DNA of 64,000 bases from Enoplolaimus lenunculus. Lineage: Eukaryota; Nematoda; Enoplea; Enoplida; Thoracostomopsidae. A model generated the notes under the pieces. The model did no database searches. It saw nothing but the letters and a program-made list of their open reading frames with translations, and was not told where the DNA came from. Numbering within the stretch: the first letter of the stretch is position 1; each line of letters opens with the position of its first letter. Of the stretch, positions 12,831 to 24,134 are shown one piece after another. The DNA lies in contig JASANG010001562.1 of assembly GCA_030248215.1 (NCBI GenBank), positions 1 through 64,000 of the forward strand. Reading direction: 5' to 3'. A program made the position numbers and the translations under genes.

Positions 12831-15690
12831 GTTAATCTTAAACATGTATAAAGGTATATTAATGTATATATTTGAAATCTGCCAGTTTTGGAGATTCAGA
12901 AATACAAGCCTGAACTAAAAGACATCAACGTCCTATAAATAGAAGAGGAATACAATAAATATGAATGGTAAAAACTTCTTTAAAGCATTATTAATGCATG
13001 ACGTTACTACTAAAAAGTTAATCTTCAAATATATTGATTCAATTGCTAAGATAAACTTAAAACAATTAGTCTGTATTTTACATTATTATTATTATTACGT
13101 TTTGCGCAAATTATATGGTCAAAAAGTTATTGGTCCAATCCTCTTTAGGGACCGCTAGTGTCCCAGCTATTAGAAGCAGAATAGTTTTTGAACTTTGTGC
13201 TTAAGCAGAAACTGTTTGAACACAGTATCCCGGGTCGGTTTAGCTGTGTCTACAACGTGCCTATTTGGTTCAATAAAAGCGTGTTATTTGTCAACCAGCA
13301 GTTATATGTGTTTTCAAGCCACGGGTGATAAATAGTGCTTTTAGCGCTGTTTTTAGACAACGCTCTTTAGCTGTGTTGGCGTCTTAGTTAGCGGCACTCA
13401 CATTTGTCATTACGGCTATATATGAAATAATTTCACACGAGACTTAGCATAAAAAATGTATTTGAAGTTACCACAAATTAGGTGGTATTTTTTTATTCAT
13501 TTCTTGTGTCTTGATATTTCATTATACGTTCAGTGAGATAGTTTATAATGAAGCATATTTTCTACTGTAATAATGAGTTTGGGCTTTTGATCGATCTGCA
13601 GCTATAATTTAAAGTTTGTAAGAAATTGGTCGTGTGTAACCACACCAGTCAATAATAGCAATAAACCTTGCGCCAAAGAAAGAAGTATTTACTCAAAGCG
13701 GTTCAATGATACCCTAAAAACAAGCCTATCGCTGACGTTCAAACGAACACACCATGCAAAGATCTGTGTCAGATTACTGAAACTCAAAATTCCATCAGAC
13801 CGGTACCGTAGCGAGAAACGGAACAGAAGACCCAACCGCCTTGAAAACCTTTGGCCCCTATAAAATTGTAGGCCGCGTTTGTATGTCATCGGAAACGCTT
13901 GTATGCCCCATCCTAAAATATTTTAGCCCCGCTGCACTGAGACTAAAACTCACGGAGTGATCGCAGGTTTACCCGGCACGCCGTCTTTGCATGTTCATTC
14001 GACAATTTCAAATACCTAACTAAATTATGCGGTCTCGGATACTACTAGGTATTATATATAATTTAGTTTTGTTATGGTGTCTTACACTTACCTTGAGCCA
14101 AATTTAACAATTAAAATTTGCCTTAGAAACCGTATTAAAGATAACAAATGATTAATGATAACACTATTAACAAATATTTTGAAATTACACGAATTATTGT
14201 CTCTCGTCACTAGTGCAGCAAGCTCAAATTACTGGTTCAAAACGTCGATGTATTACTATGACGTCTTCGCGTACTGAATTGAACCAGCTGGTCGGTCGAG
14301 GTAAGTTCAAAACCAATAGATGTTAATTTGATTGGAAAAAACCCCCGTTCTGTTTCATCATACTGATCAGCAGGTGAGGAATAAACGGGATATAATTTAT
14401 CCCGAAATTTTAGGACAGACAATAAGATACCTTTTACACAATTTAAAGTAAGTTTCTGGATTCTATAGGTTAACAAAAAATTTCGTTTTAAATAAAATTA
14501 TACTCTCCCAAACAGAAAACCTGGTTACTTCCCTATTGAACAGATTACGAAAACTGCGGCTGCTGTTCGCAGGTCGTTTAAATAATAATGAATCGCTACT
14601 AAAAAAGTAGATCATCGCACCATAGTTTGTTTAAAGTTTAATATGATAAAATATTATGCCTTTTTTTGGATTATCTGAAACCAGTGGCAAATCCAGAAAT
14701 GTTTGGCTGGAGAAGGGACATTTTAATTGCTAATTAAAGCTTGCGAGTGGGACGCCAAACACAATTTTAATACTAAATTTTAGCACGAAATCTTGATTTT
14801 GATTCATGATGTTCAAGGTCATTGAGAGAGTGCTCTCTTCTTGGATTTACGTTAGTGCTGTATATTGGTTTTGTGATTCGATTGAATACCTAAAATAAAA
14901 AGTTTTAAAATTAGATTGGAAACTTTTTTATTACTGCTTTCCGGTGACGAAAGTTGATAAGCAATCTGTTTTTAAAATAGTCATTCATAAAACTTTATTT
15001 CGATACAGTGCTATTTTTGACTATTTTGCATTCGCACCAATTGTGCTACACGCAAAAATGTAAAATTTAAGCAATACAAATTGATTTGTGAGGTAGTGTT
15101 TTGCAAATGAACGATGCGCCACTTGCCTTAAAATCCCCTGCATCATTTGAAACATTTAGCCAACTTGTGATTCGTTAGGTTTTTAACGGCACTTGCGCAC
15201 TTCTTCCACAAGCTTAAGCCTAAGCATTATCTGCAGTTACGCAAAAATGTGAATGTTTCAAAAACTGTGTGCCTGAATGTTTTCAAAAATGCATAAGGTG
15301 TTATCGAAACCGAAATAAGAGTAACCTGTCGAATTGTGGCTGGCCAATGGTACTATGAGATGCGTCGCCGGGACTTCGTCAAGCCGCTACACCTGTGTGC
15401 AAGTCTATGCCTGAGGTTCAACTTGCTTTAACTACTTCTAAGACTACGCTTAAGTACGTATAAATGTCTGTCTAAAACGTAAGCCTGCGACTAAAGCTCT
15501 CGATCTTTGTAAAACGTTTCCAAAAACGTATCTACGTTATAAACCGAAAGTTGCTGTGAAATCCATAAAAGATACCATGCAGTTTTACTCCAAGAAAAGC
15601 CATCATGTAATAAACTTTGATGAAAAACCCCCAAACACACGTTAGAGGCCAGCTGGCTGTGCGCTGTGCTCGCTACCTTGTACGGCCCGG
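12831..15690. other. No gene seen; spacer
   Basis: No coding signature. A hAT-type end-like sequence (CAGTGGCAAATCCAGAAATG) occurs near 14681, suggesting a decayed element whose other end was not identified. TTAGGC-like hexamers are scattered at 15210-15240. Confidence 0.4.
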
Positions 15691-15915
15691 CCGGTGTAAG
15701 GCCGGCCGGCCGGTTACCAACCAACCCACCACCAGTCAACCGGTTCCACCTCTGGCCTAAGCCTAAAGCCTAAGCCTAAAGTTTAATTGGAGCCTTGCCT
15801 AAAGCCTAAGTGCAAGTGTAAGCCAACACAAGCCAAGCCTAAACCTAAGCATAGGCCCAGCCAAAGGCCTAAACGAAAGCCTAAAGCTTAAGGATTAGCC
15901 TAGTTTTGAATCAAA
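15691..15915 (-). repeat. GC palindrome followed by degenerate GCCTAA (TTAGGC) array
   Basis: A GGCCGGCCGGCCGG palindrome (about 15700-15714) is followed at 15755-15905 by the densest hexamer array in the window, in CCTAAG orientation (GCCTAAGCCTAAAGCCTAAG). The units are interrupted and diverged, so this is not a fresh telomere. Confidence 0.55.
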
Positions 15916-16227
15916 GCTAGCTATCCCGGCTCTTAGCCCGACCCAATGCAAACATGGAAAGAACAAAAGAAGCAAAAAAAAAAAACTGAAAGAAAAAGAT
16001 AGGTTTATGTGATGACAAGTCCGGTAAAAATATACGCTAAAGTCAACACAAAAGAGAAGGGTGCCGTGGCATTCCGGCCTATTGGTTCGGCACAGATGAA
16101 CGGGACGCCCCTCAAGAGTAATGTAAGCCAGAATTGATACCGTTAAAGTTTAACCGGACGTTACGTATCTGAAAGAGCTTTACGCAATTAGTCTTCCACT
16201 ATTTCTTAAAGATATTGGATTGAAATA

Positions 16228-16448
16228 TTGTAATGACCCGAATAAGAGGGGGTAATAAGAGAGGGGTCCCCATTTTGAGTCCAAATCAATAGGAGTCCGT
16301 TAAGGTACATTCCTAAGTATAACCTTGCATTATCGCTCAAGTTTTTGACGCAAGGCAACAAACGTTCCGTAACCGAATAACAGAAGGGGGTACTCTCTGG
16401 AGAGGCTCAATAAATATCAGTCTCCCACCGTTATTCGGGTCACTACAG
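16228..16448. mobile_element. TA-duplicating miniature element, short copy
   Basis: The left end is TTGTAATGACCCGAATAAGA and the right end TTATTCGGGTCACTACAG, forming inverted repeats. TA precedes the element. Copies of 434 bp (41421-41854) and 445 bp (34927-35371) are longer, so this one has an internal deletion. TA target and TIR style fit the Tc1/mariner-like group; no transposase is present. Confidence 0.75.
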
Positions 16449-16880
16449 CAAGCGAGAAAGTGAATCAAACTGCTAGAAGTTTTGTGTGAATATGGAACGT
16501 TTGTATTGCGGGTGCGTTTAACAAATATGAACAAAGTATACCTCTGTAAACTGTCACTTTTTGAAATTAGGTTTTATCAAAACAGCGCAAATGGAACCGC
16601 CTAAGTTGTGGGTCTTCTCTTTATACGAACAAAGCAAACGCATTCATTCATTCAGCTTTAATCTGTTAACAACATCTAAAACCAATTTTTGTACTGGAAT
16701 ATTTGTAGAATTTTAGGCTTCGCCACATATCGCGGCATTTGTATGCGTATCAACTGTTATCATTTCATACGAAGTTCAATTTATATAATTTTGCACCTTT
16801 GCTTCAAATTTGTATTCAAATAACGCTTTTTTGAGTGCTATTTTGAATTTAAACCTTTGTAGAATTTCTTCTGCACTGTC

Positions 16881-17051
16881 GACGGGCCCATAGCTAAGGT
16901 GGGGGAAAAGCCGGAGGGTCTCAGCCCCCCATTGGAAAAACTTTAGCCTCACCTTGAAAATTCCAAACTTGCTTGTAAGTCAACGATTTACACATGTATG
17001 CCCCTCCTGAAAAATTTTTAGCCCCTTCTAGCAAGGTGTGCATGCTACGAG
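16881..17051. mobile_element. GTAGCC-ended miniature element (opposite orientation)
   Basis: It matches the family typified by 62493-62658, read in the opposite direction: GGGCCCATAGCTAAGG at one side, CTAGCAAGGTGTGCATG at the other, with the characteristic AAAATTTTTAGCCCC segment inside. Confidence 0.5.
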
Positions 17052-18189
17052 CTATAACTGTCGAGCAATTATTACCGTATGATTCGAGCAGATATACTCT
17101 GAGCTACTCAGCGCAAATTGTATACGCGAAAACTATACAACGAGCATCGTTGACTGTTTCCACGTGTATGAGCCCTGTATATAATCTCCCTCCACAATGT
17201 GAATGTCTTCTCAGGTTCGAGCATCGAAGTTCAATTCAACGCTTGAAATTTAATCTCAGATTATATTAATGTAAGAAAAAGTTAATCCTTAAAATCCCAT
17301 GACCATGACGGATGCATATCGATGTCATCGTTTAATAATTTGGAATTCTCTGAAAAAAACTGTTCCAGTTCACAACTGTTATGCGTTGATATAACTTGTT
17401 ATTTGAATTGAATGGTAAGCCATAAGATGGCTCTTTTAAGGATTTTCGACCGTCCAGTCTGCCTCGTTTCAATATTTTTGTCGACGGAGAAGGTTATATC
17501 TGTGTTTTTTGCAAATGCTGCTTTTAAGGAATGATCGATTTTATTGTCAATGTTAACAGTTGAAGAAATCTTTATATCGCTCGCTTTGCCCTTTTGATCT
17601 CGGTAAAACTGCATTGATTTGGTGCATTTACAATTTACATACTGAGATAACACGCGACATTCCTAATTAACACAACAAAGGGCACAGGTAAAGAAGGCGG
17701 AGGTGCGGAATATGAAACCCCAAAGAATATAATAAAAATTGGGTTGTCTTTATAGTTTGAAGTGCCCGTCCAATGACACTGTTTTAATCCCGAACATGTA
17801 GCGCAATTTTAAGAGCTCGCTATAAGCTTAACCAAGAGTAATATTTAACATAGGCTTCAACCTGAGCCAGAGGTGGATTCATGATTTTTGCGGGACTATT
17901 TGTGTTTTTAAATCTTATAATTTTTCAATCACGCTAGCAATTATTGATACTTTAACATTTTCAAATTACACAGACAGCGTTAAAGTAATTGGAACTCAGT
18001 TGGCAGACCAATCCCGAACCGGACATTGAAGTAAGGAGTGGTAATCGCGACCGTGTTTTTAAAAAGTTTTGCGTCAAAAACTATTAGTAGCTTGAACAGT
18101 AATAATATCGCTAACCAGCATATAAGTATAGTTCAAAATTATTCTCGCATAGACGTTCAATAAATTGATTGAATCTGAATGATATGCCG
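17052..18189. other. No gene seen; spacer
   Basis: AT-rich sequence with no coding signature and no repeat recognised. Confidence 0.4.
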
Positions 18190-18299
18190 CACTAGGGAGG
18201 TGTTATATATGCTTGTCTTGCGTCGCTGCAAGTTAAAACACTTTTGTTTCTGCTGTGCCACAATTTACATGCGTTGTTGTACAGTGTCTCAAAATAGCG

Positions 18300-18552
18300 A
18301 TCGACGCCAAATGTCATCCGATGACGTCGGACGCCATTGGCCGGTCTTAAATAAAACAATAAGTATTGCGCCACCCTTAATGACTTGTCGATTTAGGAAG
18401 AGAAATCGTTCATTTCCATTAATACAGAGCCGGCTGGAAGCGATCTGCACCGAATGACGTCAGATGACGTCGGACGTTCATTGGGCGGTCTTAAAAAAAT
18501 CAAAAAGTCTATTGATACCCTTTACGGCCTATCGATTTAGCAAGAGAAATCT
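18300..18552. repeat. Two-unit tandem duplication with CRE-like motifs
   Basis: The segments 18308-18412 and 18449-18552 align along nearly their whole length (GATGACGTCGGACG, GGCGGTCTTAAA, CGATTTAG-AAGAGAAATC). A perfect TGACGTCA lies at 18455-18462, with TGACGTCG beside it in each unit. The first unit contains a GTATTGCGCCACCCTTA piece that resembles the end of the GTGGCACTATACTT family, so the duplication probably arose within an element. Confidence 0.55.
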
Positions 18553-19327
18553 TATAAAATTTCGATCTGTTTCTGACAAAGCTGTGAGAAATTGAAAATA
18601 TAATTTTAACAGATTTTTTCTGGAACAAAATACACAGTTTAAAAATCCTACGACCCAAATGAACCTTGTCTCTAAGCGATTTTGACGCACAGTTGGACGT
18701 AGAACGTAATAGACGTTAGCGTCTCAGTGTTCCTTTTGTAATCTTACTTCGATAAAAGTGTACTCTGTTTATACGTCAGTTTATTTTTTCGTATTTCTGT
18801 TTATGTGAAACTTCTTCGAATAATACATCATGTCAACTGACTGTGGTTCTCAAAGGAAACACATCCATTAACTTCTTGTCACTGACATAATGGATTTATG
18901 TGCATCCGGCTTGCATTTCACACGAAACCAATCTGCTCGCGTGAACAAAGGTCCAGTTGACTTTTTTTGGGCTAAATCCATAAGTAAACAAAGGTTTGTT
19001 TTTGATGCATCAAATGACAGTTTTAGTGCGAGCCAGACTAATGTCAAAATTTAGCTTACAGCTCTTTCAATCGGATTTGGTTTAATAAAGTTTCTTGTTC
19101 TATTTCAAGAATTAATGCACGATCAGAATGTGCGTACAATTTATTATCAGCCGATGATTGGTTGTCTTGTTTTTACATTTTAATGTGTGACGTACTTTTT
19201 GCTGAAAGTTTGTGTTTCACCTTGTTTGTGGACAGTAAAACACTAGGTACTCATTTGAATTACCAATGAAACTTTGTCCATAAAAAGTGGCGGATCTGGA
19301 AATATCTGACGTGACGCGCACGTGCAC

Positions 19328-19329
<2 letters not shown>

Positions 19330-19386
<57 letters not shown>
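19330..19386. repeat. (TA)n microsatellite
   Basis: Nearly pure alternating TA over about 55 bp, directly abutting the left, truncated edge of the Penelope-like element. Confidence 0.95.
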
Positions 19387-19392
<6 letters not shown>

Positions 19393-20690
19393 ATGGCGTA
19401 GCAATGGGCTCGCCACTTGGTCCCGTTTTAGCCAATATTTTCATGGTCTATTTTAAAGAACGGGCCTTAGCTGAATGCCAGGTAGAGTTTAAACCAAAAT
19501 TCTACAGGCGTTAGATGAAACTTTTACTATTTTTAATGATGTTGACAAAGCAAACAATTTTCTCGATTACTAGAAAAGTAGACATCAAAAAATTAAATTT
19601 ACGCTTGAAATAGAAGAAAATAATACAATATCGTTCCTTGATATTAAAATCGTTAAAAATCCTGAAAATAACTCTTTTTCAACGGGTATTTTCAGAAAGA
19701 AAGCTTATTCTAATAAAATACTAAATTTTCATTCGTTCATGCCCCTAAAATATAAGGTAAACCTTATAGGATGTTTACTTTTTAGATGTTTTGAGATTTC
19801 TTCGGACTTTCCAAACATTAAACTTGAACTTCATTTTTACGTAATTTGTTTAAAACTAATGGATTTCCAATTACGATTATTGATTCAACATTTAATAGGT
19901 TCCTTGATAAAAAGTTTGGTTCATTAAGCCAAGCGGATTGTGCAAACTGGTTAAGCCTAAGCAATCTGAATTTAGATACTTTATTCGCGTCTAACTGTTC
20001 GTTAACTGACAATTATCTTTTTGACAACAATTTAGTCACCACGCAAACGTCGATTAACCATGTGGAAACAAGTTCAGAAACGGAGCAAAGTATCAGAGCG
20101 CCAACATTTAACGAAACGTCAACAGAAACGGTTGAGTCAATCACGAATGGGGTACGAAATTTAGTTTTTAAAGTACCCTATTTCGGTTTACACTCCTTTC
20201 AAATTAAAAAAGACATCAAACGTTTATTTAATGAATTTTATAAAGATAAAATTGACTTAAAAATTGTTTTCTACAATCATACAAAAATTAAATCTATTTT
20301 TAAATTTAAGGATTCGATCCCCAATCTACTTCGTTCTTACGTCGTCTATAAATTTACGTGTTCCAGCTGCCAGCTGGATTATATCGGTTCTACAAACCGA
20401 CAGTTGCTTCGACGTATATATGAACATAAACAGATATCGGATCGAACCTTTTTAAACACAAATTCAAGTACTAAATTAATATCAGCGATATCAGATCATT
20501 GTGTGTCTAATAACCATCCGTGTAACGAGAACAATTTTAGTATTTTAGATTCAATTAATAGACAATCCTCTAGGTCAAATTCAGATTCAAAATTACATAT
20601 CCTTGAATCAATCCTAATAAGGCAGGAAAGTCCTAGGTTAAATGTTCAATATAACTATAATTTTCGCATTTTTAAATAGGTTTTAAATAG
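19386..20690 (+). mobile_element. Penelope-like retroelement, 5'-truncated and decayed
   Basis: The left part encodes the reverse transcriptase motif DGVAMGSPLGPVLANIFM, and a LDIKI-type segment follows at about 19640. The longest open frame (19846-20679, 277 aa) ends in a GIY-YIG endonuclease: VVYKFTCSSC (19941-19970 region of the frame's C-terminal half), then DYIGSTNRQLLRRIYEH, then an SAISDHCVSNNHP block. RT plus C-terminal GIY-YIG defines Penelope-like elements. The N-terminal RT region is absent, the element starts at a TA array, and the RT part is broken in at least two places. It is an inactive copy. Confidence 0.85.
20264..20679 (+). pseudogene. GIY-YIG endonuclease domain of the Penelope-like element
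   Basis: This part of the 277-residue open frame holds the domain that nicks target DNA in Penelope-like elements. VYKFTCSSC supplies the first motif, with a CxxC pair common in this group. YIGSTNRQLLRRIYEH carries the YIG motif and the conserved Arg, and the HCVSNNHPCNENNFSIL stretch follows. The frame ends FRIFK and a stop. This domain itself is uninterrupted, but the element around it is not functional. Confidence 0.8.
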
Positions 20691-20755
20691 GTTTGCTGCT
20701 CTTTTGTTTATCTGACCAGACATATACTCTATTTATTAATAAATTGCAATTCTGA

Positions 20756-20769
20756 TAATATATATATAT

Positions 20770-20829
<60 letters not shown>
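20756..20829. repeat. (TA)n microsatellite
   Basis: About 70 bp of alternating TA with one phase shift, lying about 65 bp beyond the stop codon of the Penelope-like element. Confidence 0.95.
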
Positions 20830-20831
<2 letters not shown>

Positions 20832-21820
20832 GCAAAATCTCGTAAGCAAATCGCGCGAGAAATCAAACCGAATTGTCATAACGTAAAAATATAACAATTT
20901 GTAAACAACGATAGGTAGGGACGTTACCATTTTATCACAAAACAGCATCTTATGGTGCGCGCTTGCTCCATCTCCACTTTTGCACTTGTCCATACACCAC
21001 GTAAAAGCTAAGTGAGTCCTACCTTACATCCAAAATGATATTGCAGTTGTCTATGATTAAAAATAATAAGGACAACCGGACGGAACAATTGGATTGAAAG
21101 CGAAATGAAAAGCAAACAATGTAACCAAATATTAAAGGCTGCGAGCTTTGAGTAAATAATACTTTTTTGTTGGTATTCGTTGAAAACATTGTGCTGCATG
21201 TTTGCAATCGATTATTTGATAAATTTTTCGAACCTAAAATGTTACTGTAAACAGCCGTGGTGTGTATTTACCTTATTTTAGTATTCATATAAAATGTTTA
21301 CAGTGTGTTTTGTTACAGCTGAGTCTTGTTAAAAGCGCTGGCATACGATACCCTTGTGTTAGATCTAAATTTTAATCAAGAATTGTGGGTTTCATAACTT
21401 ATGAGCATTGTTCATTTGATAGCGTATTTACAACTGTTAGGAAACTTTGCTTTTTGATAAATGATTCGCAGCTAAGTTTGTAATAGCTTGCGGAACGCGA
21501 CTCCGGTTACATGCCTTGCGGCAAATCCGGACATTTGTGACGGATTTTCAAGTTGCCACAGCAGCCGGGTGGCCAGTTCCTGTCATTTTTGAAGTTGGAA
21601 ATTTTTCATAACACTTAACGAAAAAATTTAAGTAAAAAGAGTAAAGTTTCCTAGAGTGCAAATTATAAAATTGATTTTGGCTTCTCATTCGCTTTGCTCG
21701 TAAAGTTTCTTCTGCCATTATATGTCGCGCCTAGTCTGTGTGTAGTGCTTCGGTTTTAAATTAGGTACTGCGGGCCAGCCACAGCCACTTGATGGGCAAG
21801 CGGTTGGTACACGCATTCCA
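20830..21820. other. No gene seen; spacer
   Basis: AT-rich sequence without a coding signature or recognised element. Confidence 0.4.
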
Positions 21821-22147
21821 CTGTAGTGACCAGAATAAGAAGGTGTAGTAAGAGTGATCCCATTTTGAAGCCCAACCAATAGAAGTCTGTTTCCCTAATT
21901 AGAATCCGATAATGAAAAGAGCCAATAGTTCCTAATAAGAGTCCATAAATGCAGACCAAAGCAGAAAATGGCCCAGGCTGATCAAATATACAAAGATTAA
22001 AAGAAAGAATATAAAAAGAAGGGTGTTGGGACCAACTAATTTAGGGTGAATTAAAATCAATAACAGTCCGTAACCTATCCACTAGGTGTACCCTCTGGAG
22101 GGGCAAAATTAATATCGGTCAACTACCTCTTATTCGGGTCACTAAAG
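21821..22147. mobile_element. TA-duplicating miniature element
   Basis: It starts CTGTAGTGACCAGAATAAG and ends CTTATTCGGGTCACTAAAG, followed by TA. It shares internal blocks with 3950-4143 and 12634-12830 (GGGTGTTGGGACCAACTAAT, CAGTCCGTAACC). No coding capacity. Confidence 0.7.
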
Positions 22148-23827
22148 TATGCCCTTTTTCTATATGCGCCAATCCCAAGAGGGGTTGGGGTCACTGACCC
22201 TCCACTTTTTAAGTATAAACCATGGTAGGCATTTTTGACCCCCCACTTTCGATAGAGGAAAAACTTGCCGGGCATGTTACTGCTCTAACGTTTGACAGAC
22301 TTATTGCTCGATATAAAATTGGATTAATGCTAAAAAGTTGCACGGGTAAATTTGTGTCAAGGTGAAGTCAAAATTTAGCAAAATTCAAACACCGTTTTCG
22401 CTTATTTTACTATTTACATTTAAGCTTTAATCATGTCTAATAGTTCTGTTATGTTCGCTTTAACCAATTGTGGCTTGGTCACATCACTTTTTGGAAAGTA
22501 TGAGCACCTTCAAATCACTGAATTGAGAGAACTTATATACCTTTTTCTTCAGATACAAATAACTTAGTATCAATTGCGCAAAACCAATCTTTCAGCGAAA
22601 AATTTCTGCGGGGGGGGGGGCGTCGACCCACCACATGCGCTGTGCACCCCCTCTGGATCTTCGCTGGTGGCGAGTCAGCGATTTTGCATAGAACTAATTT
22701 ATAAAGATAAAAATATATGTCAACAAAATAGCGAATTCTTGCAGCTGTCTACAGAAGTTCTTACTGCAGTTTGAGGAGAATTTTGCAAATGTTGTCTAGT
22801 GTTTGCCGTGCCAGGATGATATCCAGTAATATCTTTCAGATTAAATATTAGAATAAAGAATCAGTGAGCGTGGTTTATTTTTTTGGGTGTGTTTGTTAAA
22901 TCAAAATTATTAATCTTATTAGTGTCCAAAGTCACATATTGCGTGATTTTTTCAATTCTAAAAATTTTATTAAATTTAAGCAAATCATATTTCTGATTGT
23001 TTGATAAAGAGTGTTCGCTAAATGATACTACAAAGACTTAATTCTCATGCCATATTTGTGCGTTCCAACGGAATTCGAATTCCGTCCGAAATTTCACCAA
23101 AGTTCGTATAACTGGTCACGATTATGAATCAGTATGATTCCGTAGCCAGAATTCCTGAGTTCTTTCCGTGAAATGCAGGACGGCGCTGTCCAAAAATTTG
23201 GACTTTCTCAGTTGGTCCCCGTTTTCTGGTTTAGAGAGGCCTTGAACCGCTTAGCCACGGACCTCCACACATAAAGTAAACTGTGATCAACTTTACGGCA
23301 TACTGTATCCGTGAACACGTATGTGCAGTACTAAATCTCCACCAAACGAGAGCACCAATTCGGCTTGAGCGTTAAGCTCCTTAGCTAAAGTGGTAATGGT
23401 ATATACCGCCCAGTCGTGAGATTACGTTTCGAATCTTGAATTCAAATTTCACCATATGAGAAATAGAAAGTATTATTGTGAAAAGAGGCTTAAAGCAACG
23501 CAATCGATTTAGAATGAACTGCAGAGCAACCTCCTTAGAAGAACTATACATTATGGATGAAAACTCACACCAAGCACAAATTATAAAAGAAAAACGAAAT
23601 AGCTATGGTTTTACCCTTCAAGCAACGAACAGAATCAAAAACCTTTAGAATTTTAAACTCTAATTCCGGTTCAGATTCTGACTGGTTCTTACTTTTTATC
23701 AGATTGTAATTGGAATCTTGCATAACTATTCAATTTTACTACAATTCAGACGTATTAAATTTTAAAATTATACGCGTAACGTTAATAAGTTAACGAACGT
23801 ACAAACAAACCCTTGAAAACTGTTTAG
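22148..23827. other. No gene seen; spacer upstream of stomatin exon 1A
   Basis: A G-run lies at 22611-22620. Around 23375-23450 a stretch with tRNA-like box A (TAGCTAAAGTGG) and box B (GTTTCGAATCTTG) spacing may be a decayed tRNA-derived repeat; it does not fold as a tRNA by eye. Nothing identifies a promoter for the first stomatin exon. Confidence 0.35.
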
Positions 23828-23833
23828 TAGTTT

Positions 23834-24134
23834 ATGGCAGCCGTTGGCGACGGTAGAGTGCATTCTACCGACAATGGCACAATTGTTTATCATCGTCACC
23901 CGACGGTCGAACACGTGGAGAGCCAGCATGTAATGTCTCATAACCCTGGGTCAAATCCTGTGGGTCGGCAAGCGTATATGGTTGCAACAACGTCAGCTGG
24001 CAGTGGAACTGGAAACGACCGTGTGAACAGTGTTCAGCATGCAGGTAGCTTTGGCAACGGAAGTTCGGCAAATGTAAAAGCGGCGAACAAAAATCAAAAT
24101 CCGCCACCGCACGCTGGCAATGTTGAATCGTTTT
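23834..24134 (+). CDS. STOM: Stomatin candidate first exon 1A
   Basis: The ATG at 23834 is preceded directly by an in-frame stop (23828-23830), and CTGTTTAG just upstream could be an acceptor from a 5' UTR exon. The exon encodes 100 residues plus one base and ends at TTTT|GTAAGT in phase 1, as exon 2 requires. The peptide is polar and His/Ser/Asn-rich (start [20 protein letters not shown], then [18 protein letters not shown]), with no known domain; N-termini of this family are variable. Linkage to exon 2 across a 24.6-kb intron is inferred from phase and coding character. Confidence 0.55.

Noticed and set aside
15691-15915. Interstitial telomere or chromosome-fusion scar
   Set aside because: The hexamers are heavily diverged, there are many similar arrays in the window, and two of them share element flanks, so a dispersed repeat explains them better.
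19217-19514. Open frames made of alternating Ile-Tyr on both strands
   Set aside because: They are translations of the TA microsatellite; only the short RT motif after it is meaningful.
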